This document shows, piece by piece, positions 14,411 to 22,437 of a stretch of 37,501 nt of DNA. The notes beneath the pieces were generated by a model. That model was not told where the DNA came from, did not search any database, and saw nothing but the letters and a program-made list of their open reading frames with translations. This stretch comes from Streptomyces cavernae (GTDB lineage Bacteria > Actinomycetota > Actinomycetes > Streptomycetales > Streptomycetaceae): assembly GCF_004023625.1 (NCBI RefSeq), contig NZ_RPDJ01000059.1, forward strand, positions 1 through 37,501, written 5' to 3'. The position numbers and the translations under genes were made by a program. Each line of letters begins with the position of its first letter. The stretch's first letter is position 1.

Positions 14411-15612
14411 CTGACGGCCACCAGGATCCCCAGCTGGCAGATGCCCTCGGCGGTCAGGAAGGCGAGCCGTACCCCCGGGAATCCCAGCGCCGAGGGCAGC
14501 ACCTTCCCCCAGATCACCGAGCCGCGCAGCGCGCCTCCGGCCAGCAGTACCACCGCCGCTGTCGACAGCACGGCGTACTCGGCGCCGTACACCATTCCCA
14601 GGAGGGGACCGGCGAGGGGTGCCGCCACCACCACCCCGACGGCTCCGATCGCCCCGGTCAACGCGCTGGAGCGCAGCGCGTCATGCATCACCGCGGTACG
14701 CCGCCCGAGCGCCGCGGCCTGTGCGAGCCGCGGATAGAGCTGTGCCGCCACCGGGCTGACGAAGCTCAGCAGGAGACGGGCCATCGCGGTGGCCACCTTC
14801 AGGTTCGTCACCAGAGCGGGCCCGCCGCACAGTCCCGCGAGCAGGGTGAGTCCACTGTCCGACCCGGCCGAGACCGATCCGGTCGCCGATGTCTTCACCA
14901 GGAAGGGCACCAGTCCCCGCGGCATGGCAAGAGGGCCACGGGTGGGCGGACCGAATGCCGCGCGCACCCGCCGGCAGGCTCCGACGGTCAGCACCACCGT
15001 CGTGACCGCGCCGGTGACGACGGTCGACGCCAGGTATCCGACGGGGCCCGCGACCAGCAGGCCCGTCAGGGTCACCAGACAACCGAAGACGGCGAGCACC
15101 AGACGGATGGTGCCGAGCCGGGCCAACTGGTCGGTGAGGGCGAAGCCCGCCGAGCCGCTGCCCGAAGGGGTGACGACCCCCGCACCCAGCACGGCCGGCA
15201 CCAGCAGCCAGAGCAGTTCCGTCGAGACCCATCCAACCGCGGCGGCCGACAGAGCCGCCACCACGCCCACGGACGTGGCCAGCAGTCCGGCGAGCAGATC
15301 CAGCCGGACGAGCCGGTAGTAGAACCAGGTCCCGCGGCCAGGTCCGCGCAGCCGCTCGAGTGGGACGAAGCGCTGTAGCGCGTCCTCGAGGCGCGGGTCC
15401 CACAGCAGGAACCAGACCGATGCCACCGATTGCACGAAGAGCACCTGTCCCGCCTCCGTACCACCCGCCAGTCGGACGAGTGCGGCGGTGGTGAGGAACG
15501 AGAGTGCCGCCTCCACCTGACCGGCGACGGTGAGTGAGCCGAACGTGCGGAGATGCCGTCGCCATCGCCCCGTCGTGTTGCCGCCGGACCGCGGTCTCTT
15601 CAGTACATCCAT
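14227..15612 (-). CDS. Wzx-like polysaccharide flippase (MOP superfamily), 461 aa
   Basis: About twelve to fourteen hydrophobic helices run through the protein. Typical MOP features are the N-terminal FGSLTVAGQVEAALSFLTTAALVRLAGG, in-plane Arg/Asp-rich WDPRLEDALQRFVPLERL, and the mid-protein PFLVKTSATGSVSAGSDSGLTLLAGLCGG, followed by LSFVSPVAAQLYPRLAQAAALG and AAPLAGPLLGMVYGAEY. It should move the undecaprenyl-diphosphate-linked repeat unit across the membrane. Its 3' end overlaps the polymerase gene head-on by 184 bp. Here the overlapped part of this frame encodes a clear membrane helix (LCLLALSTACWFLVLRVLV), so this frame is the constrained one. It is divergent from the DUF4012 gene with about 126 bp between starts. 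Confidence 0.82.
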   Translation of the reverse strand: MDVLKRPRSGGNTTGRWRRHLRTFGSLTVAGQVEAALSFLTTAALVRLAGGTEAGQVLFVQSVASVWFLLWDPRLEDALQRFVPLERLRGPGRGTWFYYRLVRLDLLAGLLATSVGVVAALSAAAVGWVSTELLWLLVPAVLGAGVVTPSGSGSAGFALTDQLARLGTIRLVLAVFGCLVTLTGLLVAGPVGYLASTVVTGAVTTVVLTVGACRRVRAAFGPPTRGPLAMPRGLVPFLVKTSATGSVSAGSDSGLTLLAGLCGGPALVTNLKVATAMARLLLSFVSPVAAQLYPRLAQAAALGRRTAVMHDALRSSALTGAIGAVGVVVAAPLAGPLLGMVYGAEYAVLSTAAVVLLAGGALRGSVIWGKVLPSALGFPGVRLAFLTAEGICQLGILVAVSQFWPGPERTAAAFAWGSLCLLALSTACWFLVLRVLVRAVPCAGALTAAVPEPAGAGRTSP

Positions 15613-15660
15613 GCCGTTGAGCCATCCGGTGAATTCGGGAATGCGCCACAGCGAGGTGCC

Positions 15661-15688
15661 ACATATCGGTTATGAATGAACATATCGG
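15661..15688. promoter_or_regulatory. Direct repeats ACATATCGG in the flippase/DUF4012 divergent promoter region
   Basis: ACATATCGG occurs at 15661-15669 and 15680-15688, 19 bp apart (close to two helical turns), in an unusually AT-rich patch of the 126-bp divergent gap. It could be a regulator site or part of overlapping promoters. No known box is recognised. Confidence 0.4.
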
Positions 15689-15738
15689 CCGAATAGGTCG
15701 CATCAGCCCATGACCCGACGTCGCTCGAGGAGCGTTTG

Positions 15739-17727
15739 GTGAAGATCCGTCGTATGTGCACCTCGGCGGAGCGGACCGCAGGCTTTGTCGACCGCCTGCG
15801 TGGCCTGGCACAGCGCTGCCTCCGGCCGGCCGGAGCAGGGCCCACGGCCCCGTCTTTGCGGCGCCGGGGAGCGTATGTGCTGGTGGGCTCCGCTCTCCTG
15901 TGCCTTGCCGGTGCGAGCTGGATCCTCGTGACCGGCCTGTTGGCACGCGATGAACTGCTGTCCGCACAGCGGGAACTGGAGGTACTGCGGCATATGGCGG
16001 CGGGCGCGGCCGGAAAACCCGCTCCGGCGGCGGCCGGCAAGACAGCGAACGGGAGCACGGCGGGTGTTCGGGCGACGGGACCGCAGGCGGCGGAGGCGCG
16101 GACAGGCGACGCGAAGAACGCGGACGCGCTGATGACGGACGCCAGGACGGCGATGCGTTCGGTGGCCGAGCACACCGCCCGGGCCCATGACCTCACGACC
16201 GGGCCTGCCTGGTATCTCGCCGCGCAGTTGCCGTACTTCGGTGATCCCATCCATACCGTCCGTGAAGTCGCCTACATGACCAGCGAGTTGACACAGCAGA
16301 TGCTCCCGCCGATGGAACGCGTCACGGCGGAGCACACCGGGCCTGCGCGCCAGGACGGCCTTGGCTTCCTGCTGTCCGCACTGGGTGACGCGGCTTCCGA
16401 CGTCCGGCGTGCGGCGCAGGTGACTGCCGCAATGCGGGAGAGGGCTCATGGACTGCCGCCCACGGCCTGGTTGCCGACCGTCGACCAGGCCCGGATCCGC
16501 CTGACCCGCCAACTCGACCGGATCACGCCGGTGATGTCCGACGCCGCCCTGGCGGCGCGGGTACTGCCGTCCCTGCTGGGCACGGAGAATCCTCGACGGT
16601 ATTTCGTGGTCTTCCAGAACACCGCCGAGGCACGCGGCACCGGCGGTATGCCCGGCGCGTTCGCCGTGCTCTCCGTGGACGAGGGGCAACTGCGTTTCGA
16701 GACGTTCGGGATCGACACGATGATGGCCGACGTGTCCCCCTCGGTCGATCTGGGAGCCGAGTACACGGCCCGGTACGCCGTGATGGATCCCACCGGTACC
16801 TGGGCCAACTCCAATGTCAGCCCGCATTTCCCGTATGCCGCACGCATCTGGGCGGAGGCCTGGCGCGAACGCAGCGGACAGCGGGTGGACGGCGCGATCG
16901 CGGTCGACCCCAACGCACTGGCCCGTCTGCTGCGGGCGACGGGTCCCGGCCGGCTCCCCGACGGCACGCAGCTCACCGCCGACAACGCCGTGGACCTCGT
17001 CGAGCTCACGGGCTACGTACGGTACGCGGACAACGTCCAGCGCAAGTCCTTCCTCCTCGACGTTGCGCGCACCGCGGCCAACACGCTCCTGCGCGCCCTC
17101 GACGATCCCGGGCGACTTCCCGGACTGCTCAGAGCCACCTACGACGTCGTGAAGGAAGAGCGCCTGAAAGTCTGGAGCGTGCGGAACGAGGAGCAACGCG
17201 TCCTCGAAGAACACCCGTTGAGCGGGTCTCTGCCGACGGGGCCCGGACCGTTCGCCGGCCTCGTGGTCAACAACGCCGCGGGCGGGAAGCTCGACTACTA
17301 CCTGGATCGGGAGTTGCGCTGGACCCCGGGCCGCTGCACCCCGGAGGGCCGGCCCGTCACCGTACAGGTCACCCTCACCAACCGGGCGCCCACCTCCGGG
17401 CTGCCCGCCTACATCACCCAGCGCGGCGACAAGCCGCGCTATCCCACCCGGCCGGGCGACAACCGGCTGCTGGTCTCCTACTACGCCAGCATGGGAGCAC
17501 GGTTGCAGCAGGTGACGGCCGACGGTCGTCCGATGAGGCTCGGCAGCAGCTTCGAACGCGGTCACGCCGTCTACACGGTGGACGTGGAACTGCCCGCGCA
17601 GCAGAGCCGTACGCTGACGTTCCAGCTGATGGAGCCGGTCAGCGACCGCGCTCCGGTCGTGTGGCGTCAGCCACTGGTCACACCGCTGCGGACCCAGGTG
17701 GAGCCCTACCCGGCGTGCAGCGGCTGA
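15739..17727 (+). CDS. DUF4012 membrane-anchored protein, 662 aa
   Basis: GTG at 15739 has GAGGAG 6 nt upstream (a TTG one codon earlier is too close). A short basic cytoplasmic N-terminus leads to one membrane helix (about 45-70, LVGSALLCLAGASWILVTGL), an Ala/Gly-rich coiled stretch, then a large extracytoplasmic part. RYFVVFQNTAEARGTGGMPGAFAVL and DFGID/TMMADVSP-like segments match DUF4012, and VDGAIAVDPNALARLLRATGP resembles the LytR-Cps2A-Psr-type folds in outline only. DUF4012 proteins are frequent in actinobacterial polysaccharide clusters, with unknown function; a role in outer-face assembly or attachment is inferred. It ends 13 bp from the convergent phosphatase gene. Confidence 0.78.
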   Translation: MKIRRMCTSAERTAGFVDRLRGLAQRCLRPAGAGPTAPSLRRRGAYVLVGSALLCLAGASWILVTGLLARDELLSAQRELEVLRHMAAGAAGKPAPAAAGKTANGSTAGVRATGPQAAEARTGDAKNADALMTDARTAMRSVAEHTARAHDLTTGPAWYLAAQLPYFGDPIHTVREVAYMTSELTQQMLPPMERVTAEHTGPARQDGLGFLLSALGDAASDVRRAAQVTAAMRERAHGLPPTAWLPTVDQARIRLTRQLDRITPVMSDAALAARVLPSLLGTENPRRYFVVFQNTAEARGTGGMPGAFAVLSVDEGQLRFETFGIDTMMADVSPSVDLGAEYTARYAVMDPTGTWANSNVSPHFPYAARIWAEAWRERSGQRVDGAIAVDPNALARLLRATGPGRLPDGTQLTADNAVDLVELTGYVRYADNVQRKSFLLDVARTAANTLLRALDDPGRLPGLLRATYDVVKEERLKVWSVRNEEQRVLEEHPLSGSLPTGPGPFAGLVVNNAAGGKLDYYLDRELRWTPGRCTPEGRPVTVQVTLTNRAPTSGLPAYITQRGDKPRYPTRPGDNRLLVSYYASMGARLQQVTADGRPMRLGSSFERGHAVYTVDVELPAQQSRTLTFQLMEPVSDRAPVVWRQPLVTPLRTQVEPYPACSG

Positions 17728-17740
17728 CGGGCTCCGCGGC

Positions 17741-18343
17741 TCACCCGGCCCGCAGCGCGGCGAGGATCCGTTCCACCGACTCCTCGATCCGCTCGACGCA
17801 TTCCCGTACCCGCTCGGGCGCGGCACCGAGCGGATCGGTCACATCGTCGTCGCGCGCGTCGGCCGCACCACATCCGCGCCGGGAAGCCGCACCGTGAACG
17901 AGCGCCGCCAGCCGGGCAGCGGGATCCTCTTCACGGGCGGCGTCCTCGGGCCTCACCAGACGGGCGAACTCGCGCAGGCTGAAGGCTCGGGACAGTGCCC
18001 GTACGGGGGCCAGCCGTACGGCCGCCTCACGGTGTTCCGTGGCCGCCCCCAGCACGAGGTCCGCGCTCTCGACCAGCCCGGCCGTCAGCCGACGGGCGAC
18101 CATCCCGGACGGATCCCCGCCCCAGCGGACGACGAAGGGAGTGGCAATCGCGGCAAGTGGCGTACCGGGAACGGCCCTGGTGCCCGCGCTGCTCACATGA
18201 ATGCTCTCGCACACCGCGGCAAGCCTTTCCCTCAGCAGGCTCTCGGCGAGGGGAGACCGACAGAGGTTGGCCGTGCACACCACGAGTACCCGGAATCTAG
18301 GCAGGTGCCCATTGGCGGAAAGGGCGTCGCATGGAAGTGACAT
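17741..18343 (-). CDS. Low-molecular-weight protein tyrosine phosphatase, 200 aa
   Basis: The P-loop C-x5-R-S is CTANLCRS, with nucleophile Cys23 and Arg29. The general-acid motif appears late as DDVTDPLG, with Asp170 the likely acid. VVCTANLCRSPLAESLLRERL and VSSAGTRA are typical of the family. Bacterial LMW-PTPs in capsule clusters (Wzb/CpsB role) dephosphorylate the BY-kinase. The matching kinase here is encoded about 14 kb away at 32446. It is longer than the usual ~150 aa because of a Glu/Arg/Ala-rich insert before the acid motif. It is cytoplasmic, and transcribed alone, convergent to the DUF4012 gene. Confidence 0.87.
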   Translation of the reverse strand: MSLPCDALSANGHLPRFRVLVVCTANLCRSPLAESLLRERLAAVCESIHVSSAGTRAVPGTPLAAIATPFVVRWGGDPSGMVARRLTAGLVESADLVLGAATEHREAAVRLAPVRALSRAFSLREFARLVRPEDAAREEDPAARLAALVHGAASRRGCGAADARDDDVTDPLGAAPERVRECVERIEESVERILAALRAG

Positions 18344-18564
18344 GGCGTCAGTATCACTCCGGCTCCCGCTATTTCGAGTTGAAGACCGCCCGACACCACA
18401 AGTGCCGGATGACCCGTTCCGTGCGCGGGAACTGAGCCGGGATTGCCTTCAGGGGCTCTCATAGGATGAAAAGTGTCACCGACTTGGCGCGCCGGGAGCG
18501 GAAACGACCTCGGACGGCGGAAGATCGAGAGCCGTTGGCCTGACCAGGACGGAAGGCAACCATC

Positions 18565-19314
18565 ATGCGGATCTTCCTCGATGTCGGGGGGCATTACGGC
18601 GAGTCACTGGACATCGCCCTGGACCCCCGATGGGGGTTTGAAAAGGTTTACTCCTTCGAGCCCGCACTGGCCTGCCATCGTTTGCTCCGGGGTTATCGGG
18701 ACCCACGACTGACGATCGTGCCGGCCGGACTTTCGAACAAACAGGGATCGGCGATGCTATACGGGGGCGGGCTGTTGGGAGCCAGCGTGTACGCGGACAA
18801 GAAGCAGTCGGACACCCGTGTCGGGCAGGAAAGGATTGTCCTGCTGCGAGCCACTGACTGGTTGTCGGCGAACACGTCGGAGAACGACGAGATTCACATG
18901 AAGCTCAACTGCGAAGGCAGCGAGTGCGACGTCCTGGAAGACCTGCTGGACAGTGGCGTCATCGATCGGCTGCGGAGCATCTATGTCGACTTCGACGTGC
19001 GCAAGATTCCGAGTCAGGCTCACCGTCAGGAAAGCGTCGAGAAACGACTGCGCGAACGGAATCTGCGGTTCGTCACCCCTGACGTACTGACCAGCCCCAG
19101 TGGGAGCGCGGCGGTCAGGGAATGGCTCACCATGGTGAGTCAGCCACAGCCTGCCTGGTCGGCGGTGTTGCGTTACCGTCTCGGTCTGCACCGGCCGCCG
19201 TACGTCTGGGTGACCTCTGCTGCCAGAAGGGCGCTGCCGGAGGTTGTCTATGTGAGGGCCGCACGTCGTCTTGGCGCGCACGCGCGCAGACGCACCACGA
19301 CATTCAGCCACTGA
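18565..19314 (+). CDS. FkbM family methyltransferase, 249 aa
   Basis: This is a class I SAM-dependent fold: motif I FLDVGGHYGES (residues 4-14), acidic FEP at 31-33 after strand 2, then the FkbM-type HMKLNCEGSECDVLEDLL segment. FkbM enzymes O-methylate sugars or polyketides. In a polysaccharide cluster the expected substrate is a hydroxyl of the glycan (inference). GGAAGG lies about 9 nt before the ATG. The C-terminal ~60 residues are basic and outside the core fold. The hexapeptide acyltransferase gene follows 52 bp later on the same strand, so the two probably form a decoration operon. The phosphatase gene lies divergent, 221 bp upstream. Confidence 0.82.
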   Translation: MRIFLDVGGHYGESLDIALDPRWGFEKVYSFEPALACHRLLRGYRDPRLTIVPAGLSNKQGSAMLYGGGLLGASVYADKKQSDTRVGQERIVLLRATDWLSANTSENDEIHMKLNCEGSECDVLEDLLDSGVIDRLRSIYVDFDVRKIPSQAHRQESVEKRLRERNLRFVTPDVLTSPSGSAAVREWLTMVSQPQPAWSAVLRYRLGLHRPPYVWVTSAARRALPEVVYVRAARRLGAHARRRTTTFSH

Positions 19315-19366
19315 CCTCGTAGAGAAAGTCACACGCTGTGGCACCTTCGGACGGGCAGGGAGCGCG

Positions 19367-19930
19367 ATGAGGCTGATGCGGGCTTGGGCCGTACCCCTCC
19401 GGCTGCGCGGGACACGCATCGGATCGGGATCGTACGTCTCGCCGCGTGCCGCACTCCAGGAGCACGCGCGCATCGTCATCGGGGAGCGCACCCTCGTCGG
19501 TCGTCATGTGGAGTTGGTTCCGCAAGGTGGCTCGATCACGATCGGCAGCGACTGCTCACTGAACAATTACGTCGTCATGTACGGAGCTGGTGGAATCACC
19601 GTGCACGACGGGTGCCGCATCGCGACCGGTGTGACCATCATCGCCTTCAACCATGGGTTCGACGATGTCAAGCGCCCGATCCGCAACCAGCCGATCACCG
19701 CTCGGGGCGTCGTCGTCGAGTCCGACGTCTGGATCGGGGCCCGCTCGATCCTGCTGGACGGAGTGGCCGTCGGGCGGGGCAGTGTGGTCGGTGCGGGTTC
19801 GGTGGTGACGCGCGACATCCCCGAGTACGCGATCGTGGCGGGGAACCCGGCCCGGGTGGTGCGCCATCGCGGATCGCCGCCCGGGCGGACAGCCGCCGCT
19901 ACCGGTGCTTCTCCCCGGCTTCGGCCATGA
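19367..19930 (+). CDS. Left-handed beta-helix (hexapeptide) acyltransferase, 187 aa
   Basis: Hexapeptide repeats run from ARIVIGERTLVGRHVEL through ITIGSDCSLNNYVVMYG to WIGARSILLDGVAVGRGSVVGAGSVVTRDIPEYAIVAGNPARVVRHR, the standard maltose/galactoside O-acetyltransferase-like fold. The likely catalytic His is in IIAFNHGFDD. Such trimeric enzymes O- or N-acetylate sugars using acetyl-CoA in the cytoplasm. The ATG at 19367 was preferred because AGGG lies 6 nt upstream and the fold starts right after; longer in-frame extensions run back into the methyltransferase gene. The 3' end overlaps the convergent glycosyltransferase gene by 32 bp. Confidence 0.85.
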   Translation: MRLMRAWAVPLRLRGTRIGSGSYVSPRAALQEHARIVIGERTLVGRHVELVPQGGSITIGSDCSLNNYVVMYGAGGITVHDGCRIATGVTIIAFNHGFDDVKRPIRNQPITARGVVVESDVWIGARSILLDGVAVGRGSVVGAGSVVTRDIPEYAIVAGNPARVVRHRGSPPGRTAAATGASPRLRP

Positions 19931-21077
19931 TGCGGCGGTAGAGGTCAGCGAGCTGGTCGAGGTTGGTGGAGAAGCCGTAGACCGCGAGGACGTGCCGGCG
20001 CACCGCGGTCAGCACCGCGGGAGCCGGTGGGTCGGCCACGGCCTGACGCAATCCTGCCGCGAGCGAGACGGCATCAGCCGAGACGAGCGACACACTGGCC
20101 CACTCCGAAGCGGCGGCCGGAATACCTCCGACGGAGGTCGCCACGACGGGGACCTCCGCTGCGGCTGCTTCCAGCAGGGTCCTCGGCAACCCCTCGTCTC
20201 GTGACGAGATGACGAAGAGGTCCGCACACGCCAGTTCCCCGCGCACCTCCTCAACGTCGCGGGAACCCAGAAACGTCACACGGCCCGACAGCCCCAACCG
20301 ATCGGCTTGCCGCACCAGCCTGACCTTCTCCGGGCCGTCGCCCACGATCCGCAGCCGTGCCGACGGCACCGTCTCGACGAGCGTGGCGAACGCGGTGAGC
20401 AGGATGTCGTAGCCCTTCGACGGAACGAGCCGGCCCACCGCCAGGAGCGACGGACCCGGCTCCGTCGGCAGCGGGCGCCGGCGTTCGAGTGACTCCTCCC
20501 AGACCGGAAGGAGCCGCGGGGGCACCAGAACGGAGGGAATCCCGCGTCGCGCCAGCGCATCGACCATGGACTGGGCCACGACTCTGCGTTCGGAGGCACG
20601 GCGGGCGAACCTCACGACGGCGCGTGCGAGCACGGCGCGTCTCCAGCGGCCGAGTGAGGCGACCGGCAGCGCGAGATAGTCGGCGTGGATGTCCATGAGC
20701 CAGGGGCGCCGGACGACCAGGGACACGATCCAGGCGGACAGCCACCCCCATGGCTCGGCCCCGTTGAGCAGGACGACCTCGCCTCTGCGCACGGCCGCTC
20801 GGGCGGCACGCACCCCGATCCGGATCGATCCGGCGGTCCAGAGCAAGGACCGCACACCGGAGCGGCGCGGACGCCGTACGACGTACATGGAGCCCCGGTC
20901 GGACTCGAGAGGCGGGCCCGCCCAGACGCACCGGACGTGGCCGAGTCTGTCGGCCAACGCGCTCCATGAACGGAAGTCCGCTGAGTTCTCCACGGCCCCC
21001 TGACGGTGCCCCGAGAACGTCACGACGGTGAGGCGAGTGCCGACGGCTGGGTCCAGGGAAGAGGTGGGCGCGTTCAT
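19899..21077 (-). CDS. Glycosyltransferase family 4, 392 aa
   Basis: GT-B fold. The N-terminal part has VVTFSGHRQGAVENSADFRSW and a WLMDIHADYLALP segment. The C-terminal donor domain has LLAVGRLVPSKGYDILLTAF, RIVGDGPEKVRL and the E-x7-E pair in RDEGLPRTLLEAAAAEVPVVAT. The ATG at 21077 shares one base with the TGA of the upstream WbqC-like gene (TGATG), which argues for translational coupling; a GTG at 21080 is also possible. It is the last gene of the six-gene minus-strand operon. Sugar donor unknown. Confidence 0.87.
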   Translation of the reverse strand: MNAPTSSLDPAVGTRLTVVTFSGHRQGAVENSADFRSWSALADRLGHVRCVWAGPPLESDRGSMYVVRRPRRSGVRSLLWTAGSIRIGVRAARAAVRRGEVVLLNGAEPWGWLSAWIVSLVVRRPWLMDIHADYLALPVASLGRWRRAVLARAVVRFARRASERRVVAQSMVDALARRGIPSVLVPPRLLPVWEESLERRRPLPTEPGPSLLAVGRLVPSKGYDILLTAFATLVETVPSARLRIVGDGPEKVRLVRQADRLGLSGRVTFLGSRDVEEVRGELACADLFVISSRDEGLPRTLLEAAAAEVPVVATSVGGIPAAASEWASVSLVSADAVSLAAGLRQAVADPPAPAVLTAVRRHVLAVYGFSTNLDQLADLYRRIMAEAGEKHR

Positions 21078-21772
21078 CACACGTCACTGAGGTGGTAGCC
21101 GGACAGCAGCGGTGGTAGTTCGGCCTGTGCCAGCCGCGACCACGCGTCCACCGCGGAGAGGCAGGGCACGAAGGGGCGGGCCTGGGGATACTCAGGGTGG
21201 TCGAAGTCGAAGAACCGGACCGTGATGCCCCGCCCGGCGAAGGCGGCAAGATCAAGGTAGTCGCGTCCGGAGGGACCGGCGATGTACTCGTCCGCACCCA
21301 CCGCTGCGCACAGGTTGAGGATCAGTTCGCTCTTGCTCCCGGCTACGGCGAGGTCCCCCGAATGGATGCGCGGTACCTTGACGTCGAACTGCGCGAACAA
21401 CCAGTCCGCGATGCGCAGGTTGAGGTCGGCCAGCAGCGAGCCCGGTGCCGCCTCGCCGATCAGTGCGAGCAGCCCTTCGAGACGGTCGGCGCCCGGGGTC
21501 CCGGAGGCCGCCTGGGTCAGGCGTCCCTGGTATTTCCGCTGCCAATGCGGTGTGCCGGCGATCCGGACATCGCGGATAGGGGTGCCGAACGGCGAGTTCA
21601 CCGGGACGGTGAGCCAGATGGGCTTCCCGTCCAGGAGAACCCTGTTGCGGTTCTGGAAGTAGTTCTTCCGAAAGGGCACCGAGTCGAGGACGATCCACAT
21701 GTCCGAGGCCGCGACCTTCGCCAACAGGCCCAGCCACGGCAGGTGTTCCGGTTGATGGATGGTGACCCTCAC
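21077..21772 (-). CDS. WbqC-like family protein, 231 aa
   Basis: Starts VRVTIHQPEHLPWLGLLAK, the family hallmark I-H-Q-P-x-x-x-P-W-L-G. VLDSVPFRKNYFQNRNRVL and PIWLTVPV (the R-N-R..W-L-T-V-P-V pattern), the central SELILNLCAAVGADEYIAGPSG and C-terminal FFDFDHPEYPQ complete the family. WbqC-like proteins occur in O-antigen and glycan clusters, often with amino-sugar acylation genes; the reaction is not firmly known. The GTG start at 21772 overlaps the PIG-L stop by 4 nt (GTGA), so the longer frame upstream is not used. Cytoplasmic, no signal. Position right after a de-N-acetylase suggests it acts on the freed amine (inference). Confidence 0.82.
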   Translation of the reverse strand: MRVTIHQPEHLPWLGLLAKVAASDMWIVLDSVPFRKNYFQNRNRVLLDGKPIWLTVPVNSPFGTPIRDVRIAGTPHWQRKYQGRLTQAASGTPGADRLEGLLALIGEAAPGSLLADLNLRIADWLFAQFDVKVPRIHSGDLAVAGSKSELILNLCAAVGADEYIAGPSGRDYLDLAAFAGRGITVRFFDFDHPEYPQARPFVPCLSAVDAWSRLAQAELPPLLSGYHLSDV

Positions 21773-22437
21773 GCCAGAACCGCTTCCAGCCGGGACACCT
21801 CGAACGCCTCGCCGTACCGGGCCCGCATCTCGTAACCCCGGTACCGTGATCGGGCCTCGACGCCCTCGATCCACTGCTCGCCGTACTTCTCGAGCTCCGA
21901 CCGGTGGCAGCGCAGGGCTCGCAGCTTCAGGTCGATGGTGTCGTCGATGTTCATGTAGAGCTGCGGACGGAATCCGACATAGCTGCGCCCGGCCGGTGTG
22001 ATCGGCTCGTACATGAGCACGGAGTTGTAGTACCTGCTCGCCGCGATGGTGGCGAGGGCGGTGTTCGCGTGGGAGCGATGGGTGTCGAACGGCCAGTGGG
22101 TGAACACCATGGTGGGCCGGAAGTCGTCGACGATGGCGTTGATGGCTTCCACCACGGTCGAGTGGTTCTCCACGTCCTTCGCGGGGAACTGCAGGACGTC
22201 GAACTCCTTCACACCGAGCGTCGCGGCGGCCTCCTGGCCTTCCTCCTTCGCGACGACGGCGTCCCGGAAGTGGATTCCGTTGTAGCTCGTGTACTCCGAG
22301 GTGCTCATCACCAGGAAGCGCACCCGCGCTCCGGCCTGCACCAGCCTGGCCGCGGTGCCACCGGCGGCGAGCTCGATGTCATCGAGATGAGCCCCGACGA
22401 AGAGGCTGCGTTCGAACATGGGATTGCTGCACAGCAT
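21769..22437 (-). CDS. PIG-L family de-N-acetylase, 222 aa
   Basis: This is an LmbE/PIG-L zinc hydrolase. The first metal motif is AHLDDIE (His17, Asp19, Asp20), where most relatives have HPDDE. The second is HWPFDTHRSH (His114, Asp118, His120, His123). The family removes N-acetyl from GlcNAc-containing substrates, such as GlcNAc-PI in eukaryotes, and MshB and BshB in bacterial thiol synthesis. Here the setting points to a glycan or NDP-sugar intermediate. The ATG at 22437 overlaps the upstream stop by one base (TGATG), and the gene overlaps the next by four, so all three are probably co-translated. Substrate unproven; the Pro-to-Leu change in HPDD is not known to abolish activity. Confidence 0.87.
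   Translation of the reverse strand: MLCSNPMFERSLFVGAHLDDIELAAGGTAARLVQAGARVRFLVMSTSEYTSYNGIHFRDAVVAKEEGQEAAATLGVKEFDVLQFPAKDVENHSTVVEAINAIVDDFRPTMVFTHWPFDTHRSHANTALATIAASRYYNSVLMYEPITPAGRSYVGFRPQLYMNIDDTIDLKLRALRCHRSELEKYGEQWIEGVEARSRYRGYEMRARYGEAFEVSRLEAVLA

Noticed and set aside
15703..17826. 707-codon minus-strand open frame over DUF4012
   Set aside because: Shadow frame, Arg/Gly/His-rich, no motifs.
21077..21874. Longer WbqC-like frame from 21874
   Set aside because: Its extra 34 residues are antisense-like Arg/Gly sequence overlapping the PIG-L end; GTGA coupling marks 21772 as the start.
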